Under the pieces are notes generated by a model. It was not told where the DNA came from and did no database searches. It was given only the letters and a program-made list of their open reading frames with translations. The position numbers were made by a program, and so were the translations under genes. This document shows positions 51,539-61,878 of a stretch of DNA of 64,000 nucleotides, piece after piece. How positions within the stretch are numbered: the stretch's first letter is position 1; the number at the start of each line of letters is the position of its first letter. Source of the stretch: Roseomonas populi (GTDB lineage Bacteria > Pseudomonadota > Alphaproteobacteria > Acetobacterales > Acetobacteraceae); contig NZ_JANJOU010000021.1 of assembly GCF_024594815.1 (NCBI RefSeq), positions 30,985 through 94,984 on the forward strand, given 5' to 3'.

Positions 51539-52747
51539 TCAGGCGGCCGGGGCGGCCTTCCTCTGGCGCTCGCTCTCGGTCTTCAGCTGGCCGCAGGCGG
51601 CCATAATGTCCTTGCCGCGGGGGCGGCGGACGGGGGAGGCGTAGCCGGCATCGTTGAGGATGTTGGCGAAGCGCTCGATCTGGGCGCGCTTGGAGGTGGC
51701 GTAGGGGGAGCCGGGCCAGGGGTTGAACGGGATGAGGTTCACCTTCGCGGGGAGGCCGTGGAGGAGGCGGACGAGCTCGCGGGCCTCGGCCTCGCTGTCG
51801 TTGATGCCGTCCAGCATGACGTACTCGAAGGTGATGCGGCGGGCGTTGGAGGCGCCGGGGTAGCGGTGGCAGGCCGCCATCAGCTCTTCGATGGGGTATT
51901 TGCGGTTGAGGGGGACGATCTCGTCCCGCAGCTCGTTGGTGACGGCGTGGAGGGAGACGGCGAGGTTGACGCCGAGCTCGGCGCCGGCGCGGTCCATCAT
52001 GGGGACGACGCCGCTCGTGCTGAGGGTGATGCGGCGGCGGGAGAGGGCGATGCCCTCGCCGTCCATGACGATCTTCAGGGCCTGGGCGAGGTTCTCGTAA
52101 TTGTATAGGGGTTCGCCCATGCCCATGACGACGATGTTGGAGACGAGGCGGCGCTCGTCATTGGGCGTGGGCCATTCGCCGTAGCTGTCGCGGGCGGCCA
52201 TGAACTGGCCGACGATCTCGCCCGGGGAGAGGTTGCGGACGAGCTTCTGGGTGCCGGTGTGGCAGAAGCGGCAGGAGAGGGTGCAGCCGACCTGGGTGGA
52301 GATGCAGACGGCGCCGCGGTCGTCATCGGGGATGTAGACGGTTTCGACCTGCTGGCGGTCCCGCATCTGGAGGAGCCATTTGCGGGTGCCGTCGGTGCTG
52401 GTCTGTTCCGTGGTGACGGTGGGGCGGCCGATGGTGAAGTGTTCCGCTAGCTTGGCCTGGAGGGGCTTGGCGATGCTGGACATGGCCGCGAAGTCGCGGG
52501 TGCCCTGGTGGTAGATCCAGTGCCAGATCTGCTTGGCGCGGAAGGGCTTCTCGCCGATTTCGGCCACGGCCTGCGCGAGTTCCTCCCGCGAGAGGCCGAC
52601 GAGGTCGCGGCGGCCGCTCTCGTCCACCTGCGCCGGGGGGGCGAAGAGGGCGGACTTGGCGAGGATGCGGGTGCGCTCGGCCTCCGTGAGGGAGGCCGTG
52701 GCCGTGAGGGGGGCGGGCGCGGGGATGGTCGGCGTTTCGGCGTTCAT
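51539..52747 (-). CDS. rlmN: dual-specificity 23S rRNA/tRNA adenine-C2 methyltransferase
   Basis: A 402-residue radical-SAM enzyme that methylates A2503 of 23S rRNA and A37 of some tRNAs. The Fe-S motif is CTLSCRFC (Cys155, 159, 162) in [36 protein letters not shown] is the N-terminal RNA-binding part, [11 protein letters not shown] binds SAM and the C-terminal IMAACGQLK holds the methyl-carrying Cys. Full length. Its ATG overlaps the ialB-like stop (ATGA). A partial copy lies 1.4 kb downstream. Confidence 0.96.
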   Translation of the reverse strand: MNAETPTIPAPAPLTATASLTEAERTRILAKSALFAPPAQVDESGRRDLVGLSREELAQAVAEIGEKPFRAKQIWHWIYHQGTRDFAAMSSIAKPLQAKLAEHFTIGRPTVTTEQTSTDGTRKWLLQMRDRQQVETVYIPDDDRGAVCISTQVGCTLSCRFCHTGTQKLVRNLSPGEIVGQFMAARDSYGEWPTPNDERRLVSNIVVMGMGEPLYNYENLAQALKIVMDGEGIALSRRRITLSTSGVVPMMDRAGAELGVNLAVSLHAVTNELRDEIVPLNRKYPIEELMAACHRYPGASNARRITFEYVMLDGINDSEAEARELVRLLHGLPAKVNLIPFNPWPGSPYATSKRAQIERFANILNDAGYASPVRRPRGKDIMAACGQLKTESERQRKAAPAA

Positions 52748-53316
52748 CGGCGGGAGGAGGATCCGGGGGGGCACTCCTTCGAGATCGCCTCGTAGGCGGC
52801 GGTGAAGCCGCTGAGGGGGAAGGTCTCGGTGGTGCTGCGGTTGTTCGGGGCGGGGGACTTGGCGACGGCGTCGCGGCCGTTGCGGAAGGCGGCGACGGTG
52901 GCGCGGCCGTCGCGGGCGAAGGCGTTCTCGCCGGAGGTGTAGAAGTCCAGGTCGTTGTTGCCGACGTCCACCTTGACCTCGGCGTTGCGCGGGAAGGCGC
53001 GGCCGATGCGGAGCGAGACCTGGTCGCGGCCCTGGGCGCGGTGGGTGACGGTGAGGAGGGTGTTGTTGCGGCCCTCCATGCGGGTGAAGGCGTAGCAGAC
53101 CTTGCCGCTGGCTTCCGTGTGGGTGGCGGCGGTCCACTCCCCGAAGGTGCCGAGGCGCTGGGGGCTGTTGCCGGACTGGCTGCCCGCTTGGCCGCCCGAC
53201 TGGGCTGGCTGTTCCGCGGCCGGGGCCTGGCGTGCGCCGCGCTGGGCGGTGGCCGGGGTGGCGAGAGCCAGGGCCGCGAGGGCGGCGAGCGCGAGGGCGG
53301 GGGCGTGGCGGATCAT
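52744..53316 (-). CDS. invasion-associated locus B (IalB)-family periplasmic protein
   Basis: A 190-residue exported protein. Signal peptide 1-24 ([18 protein letters not shown]), a Gln/Gly/Ala-rich linker, then the IalB domain ([77 protein letters not shown]) with two cysteines that could pair. Named after a Bartonella invasion gene but widespread in free-living alphaproteobacteria with unknown function. The stop overlaps the rlmN start, so it is the first gene of a two-gene operon. Confidence 0.87.
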   Translation of the reverse strand: MIRHAPALALAALAALALATPATAQRGARQAPAAEQPAQSGGQAGSQSGNSPQRLGTFGEWTAATHTEASGKVCYAFTRMEGRNNTLLTVTHRAQGRDQVSLRIGRAFPRNAEVKVDVGNNDLDFYTSGENAFARDGRATVAAFRNGRDAVAKSPAPNNRSTTETFPLSGFTAAYEAISKECPPGSSSRR

Positions 53317-53456
53317 GGCCCCGGAGATAGTCCTCCATTGGGGGCGGCTTCAACCGCCCATCCCGCATGGGGGCGGTCATCTTCGCGCGGGGGACAACGC
53401 GGGGCGGGGTGGGGCGTTCTTCCCGTTCTACCGAATGAAGTCAGGAGGATTGTGGC

Positions 53457-53822
53457 ATGGCGGCACCGGCGGATGTGACGAACGAGGGCCGGATCATCGT
53501 CTCAGGCCATCAGATGGAGTTGGGCGAGGCGTTGCGGGCGCATGCGACGGAGCAGGCTTCCCGTCTTTCCGACAAGTATTTCGACGGGGCGGAGGACATC
53601 ACCGTGACCTTTTCCCCCGGCGGGAAGGGGGCGGGGTTCGGGTGCAACATCCGGGTCCATGCGGCGCGCGGGCTGTTCTTCGACGGGCATGGGGAGCACG
53701 CCGACAACGCCTACACGGCGTTCTCCACGGCGCTGGAGCGGGTGGCCAAGCAGTTGCGGCGGCAGAAGCGGGCGATGCGGGAGGACAAGCCGGTGAACGC
53801 GACGAAGGAGGGGCTGCTTTAG
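53457..53822 (+). CDS. hpf: ribosome hibernation-promoting factor (short form)
   Basis: A 121-residue protein with the HPF/YfiA N-terminal domain: IIVSGHQMELGEALRAHATE, SRLSDKYFDGAEDITVTFS, then FFDGHGEHADNAYTAFSTAL and ERVAKQLRRQKRAMRED. It binds the 30S decoding centre in stationary phase. The C-terminal dimerisation domain of the long form, usual in alphaproteobacteria, is missing. AGGAGG lies 8 bp before the ATG, a strong site. Confidence 0.9.
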   Translation: MAAPADVTNEGRIIVSGHQMELGEALRAHATEQASRLSDKYFDGAEDITVTFSPGGKGAGFGCNIRVHAARGLFFDGHGEHADNAYTAFSTALERVAKQLRRQKRAMREDKPVNATKEGLL

Positions 53823-53909
53823 GGCGGCCCGGCCCGGCCCGCCCGCGCGGGCCGTGGTGCTTTGGGCTGCGGGCTGAACTGCCGCGGCGGTCCGCCCGGG
53901 GGCGCGGCG

Positions 53910-54122
53910 TCAGAGGTGGCGGCCGCGCTCCATGATCTCGAGGGCGTATTCCCGGTAGGTCATGCCGAGGGCTTCGGCGCGGGCGAGGCGGCGGAGTGCG
54001 ATCTCGCGGGGCGGAGTTTTCCATGCCTTCCTGTGGGCTTGGCGCCAGAGGAGGAGGCGGGCGGTGGCGCCTGGAGCTTCCTCCAGGGGCGGGCCGCCGT
54101 TGTGGCCGATGCCGGGGAGCAT
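53910..54122 (-). CDS. small conserved protein with GHNGGPP motif
   Basis: A 70-residue protein opening MLPGIGHNGGPPLEEAPG, followed by a helical basic domain (LWRQAHRKAWKTPPREIALR) and RLARAEALGMTYREYALEIM ending RGRHL. Short proteins with a GHNGGPP start and a closing (T)YREY-like helix recur in alphaproteobacteria, without known function. The start at 54122 puts the motif at the N-terminus; another ATG at 54158 would add 12 residues. It is convergent with hpf and divergent from the methyltransferase gene. Confidence 0.65.
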   Translation of the reverse strand: MLPGIGHNGGPPLEEAPGATARLLLWRQAHRKAWKTPPREIALRRLARAEALGMTYREYALEIMERGRHL

Positions 54123-54208
54123 GGGAGGGGCCTTTCCGGTTGGCCCAGGGCCATGCAAGGGCGGGGCCGGGCTTTCGCGGGTGGGGCGGGGGCCTTATTC
54201 CCGGGGGC

Positions 54209-55453
54209 ATGAGCGATGCGACCGATGCCCAGCTTGCCGCGCAGTACGAGGCGCTGCCCTATCCGGCGCGGGATCCTCGGGATGAGGCGCGCCGGCTGAT
54301 CGTGGGGAGCCCTTCGCACCTGGCGGAGGTGGACCACTGGGTGTTCGGGGCGCGGCGGGCGGCTTCCCTGCCGTTGCGGGCGCTGGTGGCGGGCGGGGGC
54401 ACCGGGGACGGGGCGGTCATGCTGGCGCAGCAGATGGCCTGGGCGGGGCGGCCGGGGGAGGTTGTCTGGCTCGATCGGTCCGGGGCGGCGCGGAAGGTGG
54501 CGGAGGCGCGGGCGGCGGCGCGGGGGCTTTCCAACATCCGGTTCGTGGAGGGGTCGATCCTCGACATGCCCGCCGATCTCGGGACCTTCGACTATGTGGA
54601 TTGCTGCGGGGTGCTGCACCACCTGCCGGACCCGGATGCCGGGCTGCGGAACCTTGCCGGGGTGCTGAACCCCGGGGGCGGGATGGGGATCATGGTCTAT
54701 GCGCCGCACGGGCGCACGGGCGTGTACATGCTGCAGGAGGCGCTGCGGCGGATTGCGCCCCCTTCCGAGACGCCGGCGGCGCGGGTGGACATCGCCAAGC
54801 GGGTGATGCGGCATCTGCCGGAAACGGCGTGGATGCGGAAGAACCCTTGGATCACGGATCATCTGCCGCTGCCTCAGGGCGGGGGAGATCCGGGGTTGTA
54901 TGATCTGCTGCTGAACCCTCGGGACCAGGCCTATACGGTGCCGCAGCTGGTGGAGCTGGTGACGGGGGCTGGGATGCGGATCGCCTGCCTGGTGGAGCCG
55001 CTTCGGTATGATCCTGATCCCCTGCTGCCGGATCCGAAGCTGCGGGCACGGACGGCGGGGATGTCCATGATCGAGCGGGCGGCGCTGGCGGAGGCGCTGG
55101 CAGGGAATATGGGGATTCATATCGCCTACCTGGCGCGGGCGGCGGATCCGGAGGTTCGGGCGGACTGGGACGCGCCGGGGGCGGTGCCGGTGCTGCGGAG
55201 CGGGACGGGGGCGGAATGGGCCAAGGGCATCCGCAACGGGGGGCTACCCGTGACCTTTGATGGGTTGCGGGTGGTGCTGCCGATGCCGCCGCTGGCAGGG
55301 GCGATCCTCAACCGGGTGGACGGGAAGAGGACCGTGGCGGAGGTGGTGGCCGATGTGCCGGCCCCCGCCGCGCAGGCGGCGCGGGACTTCGCGGCCCTGC
55401 GAGCGGCGATGGAGCCGATGAACCGGCTGCTGCTGGCGGCGCCCTCCGCTTGA
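54209..55453 (+). CDS. class I SAM-dependent methyltransferase
   Basis: A 414-residue protein. It starts AAQYEALPYPARDPRDEARR, then the SAM-binding glycine motif ALVAGGGTGDGAVMLAQQM, the acidic loop VVWLDRSGAA, NIRFVEGSILDMPADLGTFD and VDCCGVLHHLPDPDAGLRNL. The C-terminal ~150 residues form a separate region ending FAALRAAMEPMNRLL. The 'YE.LPYP..DPR' start is seen in bacterial methyltransferases sometimes linked to protein or sugar methylation; target unknown. The last codons overlap the next start as TTGA. Confidence 0.85.
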   Translation: MSDATDAQLAAQYEALPYPARDPRDEARRLIVGSPSHLAEVDHWVFGARRAASLPLRALVAGGGTGDGAVMLAQQMAWAGRPGEVVWLDRSGAARKVAEARAAARGLSNIRFVEGSILDMPADLGTFDYVDCCGVLHHLPDPDAGLRNLAGVLNPGGGMGIMVYAPHGRTGVYMLQEALRRIAPPSETPAARVDIAKRVMRHLPETAWMRKNPWITDHLPLPQGGGDPGLYDLLLNPRDQAYTVPQLVELVTGAGMRIACLVEPLRYDPDPLLPDPKLRARTAGMSMIERAALAEALAGNMGIHIAYLARAADPEVRADWDAPGAVPVLRSGTGAEWAKGIRNGGLPVTFDGLRVVLPMPPLAGAILNRVDGKRTVAEVVADVPAPAAQAARDFAALRAAMEPMNRLLLAAPSA

Positions 55454-55944
55454 GCGGGCAGGCGATCGTTATCTTCGGGGCGGCGGTGCGGCAGGATTCG
55501 CGGCCGAGCGAGACCATGCGGCGGCGGGTGACGGCGGCGGTGGAACTGGGGGAGCGGCTGGGCGGGGAAGCGCGGTTCATCCCGACCGGCGGGCAGGGGC
55601 GGCACGGGCCGACCGAGTCCAGCGTGATGGCGAAGCTGCTGCGGGACTGGGGGATCGACCCCGCGCGCATCGAGGAGGAGCCGACGGGGACGGACACGCT
55701 CTCCTCCGCCCGGGCGGTGGCGCGGATGCTGCGGGGATGGGAGGGGACGGTGCATCCCGTGTCCTCCGGGTACCATCTGCCGCGTTGCGCGGCGGTGCTG
55801 CGGCTGCTGGGCCTGCGCCTGGGGCGCGGGGCGGCGGCGAAGGCGGGGCCGGGGTTCTCCGAATGGCGCTGGCGGCTGCGGGAGATGCCGGCGCTGCCCT
55901 ATGACGCGGCGCTTGCTGTCTGGTGGCGGGCCAGGGGCGGGTAG
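55450..55944 (+). CDS. DUF218 (YdcF/SanA-like) protein
   Basis: A 164-residue protein. VIFGAAVRQDSRPSETMRRR, RFIPTGGQGRHGPTESSVMA, EEPTGTDTLSSARAVARML and the His in VSSGYHLPRCAAVLRLLGL are the DUF218 motifs. Most relatives (SanA, YdcF, ElyC) have an N-terminal membrane anchor; here it is absent, so the protein is probably cytoplasmic. The start is a TTG at 55450 overlapping the methyltransferase stop (TTGA). Confidence 0.82.
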   Translation: MSGQAIVIFGAAVRQDSRPSETMRRRVTAAVELGERLGGEARFIPTGGQGRHGPTESSVMAKLLRDWGIDPARIEEEPTGTDTLSSARAVARMLRGWEGTVHPVSSGYHLPRCAAVLRLLGLRLGRGAAAKAGPGFSEWRWRLREMPALPYDAALAVWWRARGG

Positions 55945-56078
55945 GCTGTCCGGCCCTGCCGCGACAGCGGCCGGCGGGCGGAGCTGTAAGCGGGACTTAT
56001 GGCAAGGCGCGGCAAAGCGTTCTGGCGGGGGCGGGAGAGGCGGCGGGATAAGGGGCGCGACGCGGGAGGAACCGGGCC

Positions 56079-57098
56079 ATGCGCTACATCGACGCCTTCA
56101 ACCACTTCTTTCCCAAGGCGATCTGGGAGCGGATGCTCGCCTCCGAGGGTGCTGCGCGGGACATCGGGAGCCGGATGCGCGGCATTCCCGCGATCTACGA
56201 CCTGGACGAGCGCTTCCGGGTGATGGACCAGTTCGGGCACCACGATTACTCGCAGGTGATCTCCCTGGGCATGCCGCCTTTGGAGGCGCTGGGGACGCCG
56301 GAGGAGTCGCTGGAGTTGGCGCGGCTGGGCAATGACGGCATGGCCGAGCTGGTGCGCGACTATCCCGACCGCTTCGCGGGCTTCGTCGCCTCCCTGCCCA
56401 TGAACGCGCCGGAGCTGGCGGTGCGGGAAGCGGAGCGGGCCTTCACGGAGCTGGGCGCGAACGGGCTGCAGATCCACAGCAACGTCAACGGCGCGCCGCT
56501 GGACGAGGAGCGGTTCTTCCCGATCTTCGAGGCGGCGGCGCGGCACGGGAAGCCGGTGCTGCTGCATCCCTCCCGCGGGTCCAGCATGCCGGACTACGCG
56601 ACGGAGGATAAGTCCCGCTACGAGATCTGGTGGACCTTTGGCTGGCCCTACGAGACGAGCGCGGCGATGGCGCGGCTGGTCTTCTCCGGCTTCATGGACC
56701 GGCTGCCGAAGCTGAAGGTGCTGGCGCACCACCTCGGCGCCATGGTGCCGTACTTCGAAGGGCGCGTGGGGCCGGGCTGGGACCAGCTGGGCAAGCGCAC
56801 CACGGATGAGGACCTGAGCGGGGTGCTGAAGCGGCTGAAGCGCCGCCCGGCGGAGTATTTCAAGGACTTCTACGCGGATACGGCCGTGTTCGGGTCCCGG
56901 CCCGCGACGATCTGCGGGCTGGAGTACTACGGGGAGGACAAGGTTCTGTTCGCCTCGGACTCGCCCTTCGATCCCGAGCGGGGGCCGGGCTACATCCGCG
57001 ACACCATCGCCATCCTGGAATCCCTCGACCTCTCACAGGAGGCCCGGGACAAGATCAGCTTCCGCAACGCGCAGGCGCTGTTCGGCCTGACGCGCTGA
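56079..57098 (+). CDS. amidohydrolase-2 family (ACMSD-like) metal enzyme
   Basis: A 339-residue TIM barrel. It starts RYIDAFNHFFPKAIWERM, where the usual His-x-His is replaced by NHF; LQIHSNVNGAPLDEERFFPI, KPVLLHPSRG with a metal-binding His, LKVLAHHLGAMVPYFEGR and VLFASDSPFDPERGPGYI with the last Asp follow. The family includes ACMS and resorcylate decarboxylases. It sits upstream of a TctC receptor, so the two may take up and break down one aromatic acid. Its stop codon lies inside a 14-bp tandem repeat. Confidence 0.88.
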   Translation: MRYIDAFNHFFPKAIWERMLASEGAARDIGSRMRGIPAIYDLDERFRVMDQFGHHDYSQVISLGMPPLEALGTPEESLELARLGNDGMAELVRDYPDRFAGFVASLPMNAPELAVREAERAFTELGANGLQIHSNVNGAPLDEERFFPIFEAAARHGKPVLLHPSRGSSMPDYATEDKSRYEIWWTFGWPYETSAAMARLVFSGFMDRLPKLKVLAHHLGAMVPYFEGRVGPGWDQLGKRTTDEDLSGVLKRLKRRPAEYFKDFYADTAVFGSRPATICGLEYYGEDKVLFASDSPFDPERGPGYIRDTIAILESLDLSQEARDKISFRNAQALFGLTR

Positions 57099-57170
57099 CT
57101 TCGGCGCGCTGACCCTGGCGCGCTGACCCCGACGTGCTGACCCCGACGTGCTGACCGTGGCGCGCTGATC
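57085..57170. repeat. 14-bp tandem repeat spanning the amidohydrolase stop codon
   Basis: GCTGA recurs exactly every 14 bp, at 57094, 57108, 57122, 57136, 57150 and 57164. Units resemble CTGGCGCGCTGACC or CCGACGTGCTGACC (the latter twice in a row). The first unit contains the natural TGA stop. Confidence 0.85.
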
Positions 57171-57219
57171 GGCGCCGCCCCGGCGGGCACCCGGAAGAAC
57201 GAGAATGGAGGAAGCGGAG

Positions 57220-58191
57220 ATGGTCACCCGCAGGCGGTTCCTCGCCACGGCCTCTCTCCTGCCGGTGGCGGCGCCCAGGGCGGGGGCGCAGCAGCGCCTG
57301 CCGGACGGGCCGGTGAGCCTTGTCGTGCCCTACACGCCGGGGACCGGGCACGACATCCTGGCGCGGCTGCTCTCGCCCTACCTGTCCGGGAGGCTCGGGC
57401 AGGCGGTGGTGGTGGACAACCGCGCGGGGGCGAGCGGGAACATCGGCAGCCAGGCGGTGGCGCGGGCCGCGCCGGACGGGCGCATGCTGATGATGCAGGG
57501 CAATGCTTTCGTCATCAATCCGAGCCTATTCCAGCAGGTACCCTACGACCCCGTGGGCAGCTTCGCGCCGATCATCAAGATGACCACCGCCGAGCTGGCC
57601 CTGGCGGTGCAGCCGGACTTTCCGGCGCGGGACGTGAGGGGCGTGGTGGAGTACGCACGGGCCAACCCCGGGCGGGTGGACTACGCATCCCCGGGGAACG
57701 GGACGCCGCAGCACCTCTCCATGGCACTGTTCGCGCTGACGGCGGGGCTGGAGCTGAACCACGTGCCTTATCGCGGTTCCGCGCCCGCCGTGCAGGACCT
57801 GATCGGCAGGCGCGTGGGCATGATGTTCCTGCCCGTGCACACCGCATTGCCCCTGGCCCAGGCCGGGCAGATCCGCATGCTGGCCGTGGGCGGCGCGGCG
57901 CGGGCCGCAGCGGCGCCCGACCTGCCGACCATCGCCGAGGCCGGGCTGGCCATGCCGCCGGTGGGGCTGTGGTACGGGCTGCTTGGGCCTGCGGGGATGC
58001 CAGGGGAGCTGGTGTCCCGGTTGAATGCCGACTGCAACGCCTGGCTGGCGGAGCCGGCGACGCGCACGGCGCTGCAGGCGCAGGGGATGGTCGCGGCCGG
58101 GGGGACGCCTGAGGCCTTTGCGCGGCTGATCGGGGACGACCTGCGGCGGTGGGAGCGGGTGATCCGGGAGGCGAAGATCAGCGCGGCGTGA
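57220..58191 (+). CDS. TctC-type (Bug) periplasmic solute-binding protein
   Basis: A 323-residue exported receptor, paralogous to the one at 35758. A Tat-like leader (TRRRFLATASLLPVAAPRAG), then VSLVVPYTPGTGHDILARLL, QAVVVDNRAGASGNIGSQAV, LNHVPYRGSAPAVQDLIGR and LGPAGMPGELVSRLNADC. No transporter membrane genes nearby. The ATG at 57220 is chosen because GGAGGAAGCGGAG lies just before it; another ATG is at 57205. It follows the amidohydrolase by 120 bp. Confidence 0.92.
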   Translation: MVTRRRFLATASLLPVAAPRAGAQQRLPDGPVSLVVPYTPGTGHDILARLLSPYLSGRLGQAVVVDNRAGASGNIGSQAVARAAPDGRMLMMQGNAFVINPSLFQQVPYDPVGSFAPIIKMTTAELALAVQPDFPARDVRGVVEYARANPGRVDYASPGNGTPQHLSMALFALTAGLELNHVPYRGSAPAVQDLIGRRVGMMFLPVHTALPLAQAGQIRMLAVGGAARAAAAPDLPTIAEAGLAMPPVGLWYGLLGPAGMPGELVSRLNADCNAWLAEPATRTALQAQGMVAAGGTPEAFARLIGDDLRRWERVIREAKISAA

Positions 58192-58473
58192 GGCGAGGCT
58201 TCTGCGCTGTCCGGGACCAGGGGGCTTTGCCCCCTGGAACCCCCACCAAGGGCCTGAGGCCCCTGGACCCCCGTCTGGCTGCCGCGGGGACGGACTTGCG
58301 CTGTTGTTCTTCGTGAAGGGCCCCTTTCCTACCCTTGCAGTCGCCTAAGGTCGTCGACCTCAGGCGCACCGACAGCCGGGTGATTCCAACTCGAAAAAAA
58401 GATGATGGTGAGGGGTCCGGGGAGAGGAAGAATTCCTTCTTCCTCTCCCTGGCCATCGACCGCCATGGCCGGG
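58192..58473 (-). repeat. composite hairpin element, copy J (subfamily I)
   Basis: Reverse orientation, filling the TctC / LysR convergent gap. hp1 is at 58419-58450 (one end pair lost), hp2 at 58342-58366 (CGCCTAAGGTC, GTC, GACCTCAGGCG, one mismatch), the block TCTGGCTGCCGCGG at 58274-58287, and hp3 copies at 58246-58266 (CCAAGGGCC, TGA, GGCCCCTGG) and 58217-58237 (CCAGGGGGC, TTT, GCCCCCTGG). hp1 begins 24 nt past the LysR stop. Confidence 0.88.
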
Positions 58474-59409
58474 TCAGTGATGAACGCCGGGCGAGCGCCA
58501 TCCGTAGGTGCCGTCCGCGATCTTGCGTTGGGCGATGGAGCGGACGAGGCCGAGGAGTTGCAGGGCCATGGTGCTGGGCAGGGTGCGCCGGATGGCGAGG
58601 GAGAGGGTGCGGTGGATGGCGGGGGCGGTGATGCGCCGGGCGCCCATCAGGCCCCCGGCGATCTCCTCCATGAAAAGGCCGTAGGGGACGATGGTGCAGT
58701 GGGTGCGGCGCATGACGAGGGCGCGCTTCACCTCGGCCGGTTCCACGTCCAGGCCGATGTTGAGGCGGATGCCGGCGGTCGAGGCGGCGGCCTCAATGAT
58801 GCGGCGGGCGCCGTGGAAGCGGTGGTCCAGGACGAGGGGGAGGCTTGCCGTTTCCGCGAGGGGGATGGGGCCGGCGGTGCGATCCACGAGGTCGGGGGTG
58901 CCAACGAGGAAGAGGTCTTCCTCGTAGAGGGGGTGAATGTTCAGGGTCTCGTGCGGTTCGGGATCGTAGCAGAAGGCGGCGGCGAGCTCATGGCCGGCGA
59001 GGAGGTTGCGGCGGTGGTCGTCCGAGAGGCCGTGGCGGAGGTGGAGGCGTAGGTCGGGGAGGCGGGCGGCGGCTTCGGTGAGCAGGTCGGGGACGAGGGT
59101 TCGGCCGGAGGTGGGAGTGAATCCGAGGGCGACCTGCATCTCCGTGCGGCCGATGAAGGGGTGCACGGCGGCGCGGGCGCGGTCCACGGCGGAGAGGACG
59201 GCGCGGGCTTCGGTGAGGAAGGCCTGGCCGGCGGGGGTGAGGGCGACGCCGCGGGAGTGGCGATCCAGCAGGCGGGTGCCGAGCTGGGCTTCGAGGTTGC
59301 GGACATGGCCGCCGAGGGCGGGCTGGGAGAGGTTCAGGATGGCGGCGGCGGCGGTGAAGCTGCCGGCTTCGGCGACGGCGACGAGGCACCGGATCTGCTG
59401 CAGCAGCAT
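58474..59409 (-). CDS. LysR-family transcriptional regulator
   Basis: A 311-residue LysR regulator. Helix-turn-helix LQQIRCLVAVAEAGSFTAAA with LNLSQPALGGHVRNLEAQLG and RLLDRHSRGVALTPAG. The effector domain starts VALGFTPTSGRTLVPDLL and has MRRTHCTIVPYGLF. It is divergent from the ABC transporter operon that starts at 59564 and is the natural candidate to control it; the 154-bp gap holds both promoters. Confidence 0.92.
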   Translation of the reverse strand: MLLQQIRCLVAVAEAGSFTAAAAILNLSQPALGGHVRNLEAQLGTRLLDRHSRGVALTPAGQAFLTEARAVLSAVDRARAAVHPFIGRTEMQVALGFTPTSGRTLVPDLLTEAAARLPDLRLHLRHGLSDDHRRNLLAGHELAAAFCYDPEPHETLNIHPLYEEDLFLVGTPDLVDRTAGPIPLAETASLPLVLDHRFHGARRIIEAAASTAGIRLNIGLDVEPAEVKRALVMRRTHCTIVPYGLFMEEIAGGLMGARRITAPAIHRTLSLAIRRTLPSTMALQLLGLVRSIAQRKIADGTYGWRSPGVHH

Positions 59410-59563
59410 GGCCCGCGATGCGTCCTGTCGCTCTCTCCCTTGGCGCGGACGCTAGTCCCGTGACCGGGGAGGGGCAAGCGGCGGGGGATGGTTTCGCTTC
59501 CCGTGGCATGGGCCTTGCGTAGCTTCCGCGGAACGGGCGGTGGCCCGGGGGAAGCGGGGGCGG

Positions 59564-60600
<1,037 letters not shown>

Positions 60601-60604
<4 letters not shown>

Positions 60605-61866
60605 CGGGAATGAATCGTCGCGGGCTGCTGCGCGCCGGCGCGGGGCTGGCGGTTGCGGGGGCGGCGACCGGGTTGGCGGCGCCAGCGGTGCACGCGCAGG
60701 AGCCGGTGACGCTGCGCTACCTGGGCACGGCGGTGAACCAGAGCGCCGAGATCGCGGCGAAGGTGAAGCAGGACCTGGGGATCACCATCGAGTACGTCCC
60801 GGTGGTGACGGACGACGTGATCCGGCGCGCGGTGACGCAGCCGAACACCTTCGACCTGCTGGACATGGAGTATTTCTCGGTCAAGCGCGTGCTGCCCTCG
60901 GGCAACCTGCAGGGGATCGAGGCGCGGCGGATCAAGCTGTTCGACAAGATCACGCCGGTGTTCACGCGCGGCGTGACGGCGGGCGGCAAGACGCTGGGCG
61001 AGCAGGGGACGGCGCCGAAGAAGGTGCAGTTCATCAACGGGCGCGGCAGCAAGGACCTGGCGACATCCCCGACCGAGTGGATGACGCTGATCCCGACGAC
61101 CTACAACGCGGACACGCTGGGGATCCGGCCGGACCTGATCGGGCGGCCGATCGAGAGCTGGGCGGAGCTGCTGAACCCGCAGTTCAAGGGGAAGGCCTCC
61201 ATCCTCAACATCCCGTCCATCGGCATCATGGACGCGGCGATGGTGATGGAGGCGACGGGGCAATATAAGTACCCGGACAAGGGGAACATGAGCCGGGCGG
61301 AGATCGACCGCACCATGGCCATGCTGACGGAGGCGAAGAAGGCCGGGCAGTTCCGGGCCTTCTGGTCCGACTTCAACGAGAGCGTGAACCTGATGGCCTC
61401 CGGCGAGACGGTCATCCAGTCCATGTGGTCGCCTGCGGTGACGAAGGTGCGTTCGCAGGGGGTGGCCTGCACGTACCAGCCGCTGAAGGAAGGGTACCGG
61501 GCCTGGGCGTCCGGTTTCGGCATGCCGCGCACGCTGGACGGGCGGAAGCTGGATGCGGCCTATGAGTTCATCAACTGGTTCCTCTCGGGCTGGGCGGGGG
61601 CCTTCCTGAACCGGCAGGGGTACTACTCGGCGGTGCTGGAGACGGCGCAGGCGAACATGCAGCCCTATGAGTGGGCGTACTGGATGGAAGGGAAGCCGGC
61701 GGAGCAGGACATCAAGGCGCCGGACGGGGCCTTGCTGGAAAAGGCGGGGACGGTGCGCGACGGCGGGTCCTACGAGCAGCGGATGGGTGGGGTGGCCTGC
61801 TGGAACGCGGTGATGGATGAGAACACCTATCTCATCCGGAAGTGGAACGAGTTCATTGCTGCCTGA
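60601..61866 (+). CDS. ABC transporter substrate-binding protein, PotD-like
   Basis: A 421-residue exported receptor. A twin-arginine leader (MNRRGLLRAGAGLAVAGAAT) ends near VHAQ. The mature part has VTLRYLGTAVNQSAEIAAKV, FDLLDMEYFSVKRVLPSGNL, ADTLGIRPDLIGRPIESWAE and GFGMPRTLDGRKLDAAYEFI, the layout of spermidine/putrescine-type receptors. Many relatives bind other cations or organic ligands, so the substrate is open. Second gene of the four-gene operon. Confidence 0.9.
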
Positions 61867-61878
61867 GGGGGCGGCCTG

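Noticed and set aside
49666..52747. A genomic island or prophage around the rlmN patch
   Set aside because: There is no integrase, tRNA site, phage gene or clear change in composition; a local duplication with one orphan transposase-like gene accounts for it.
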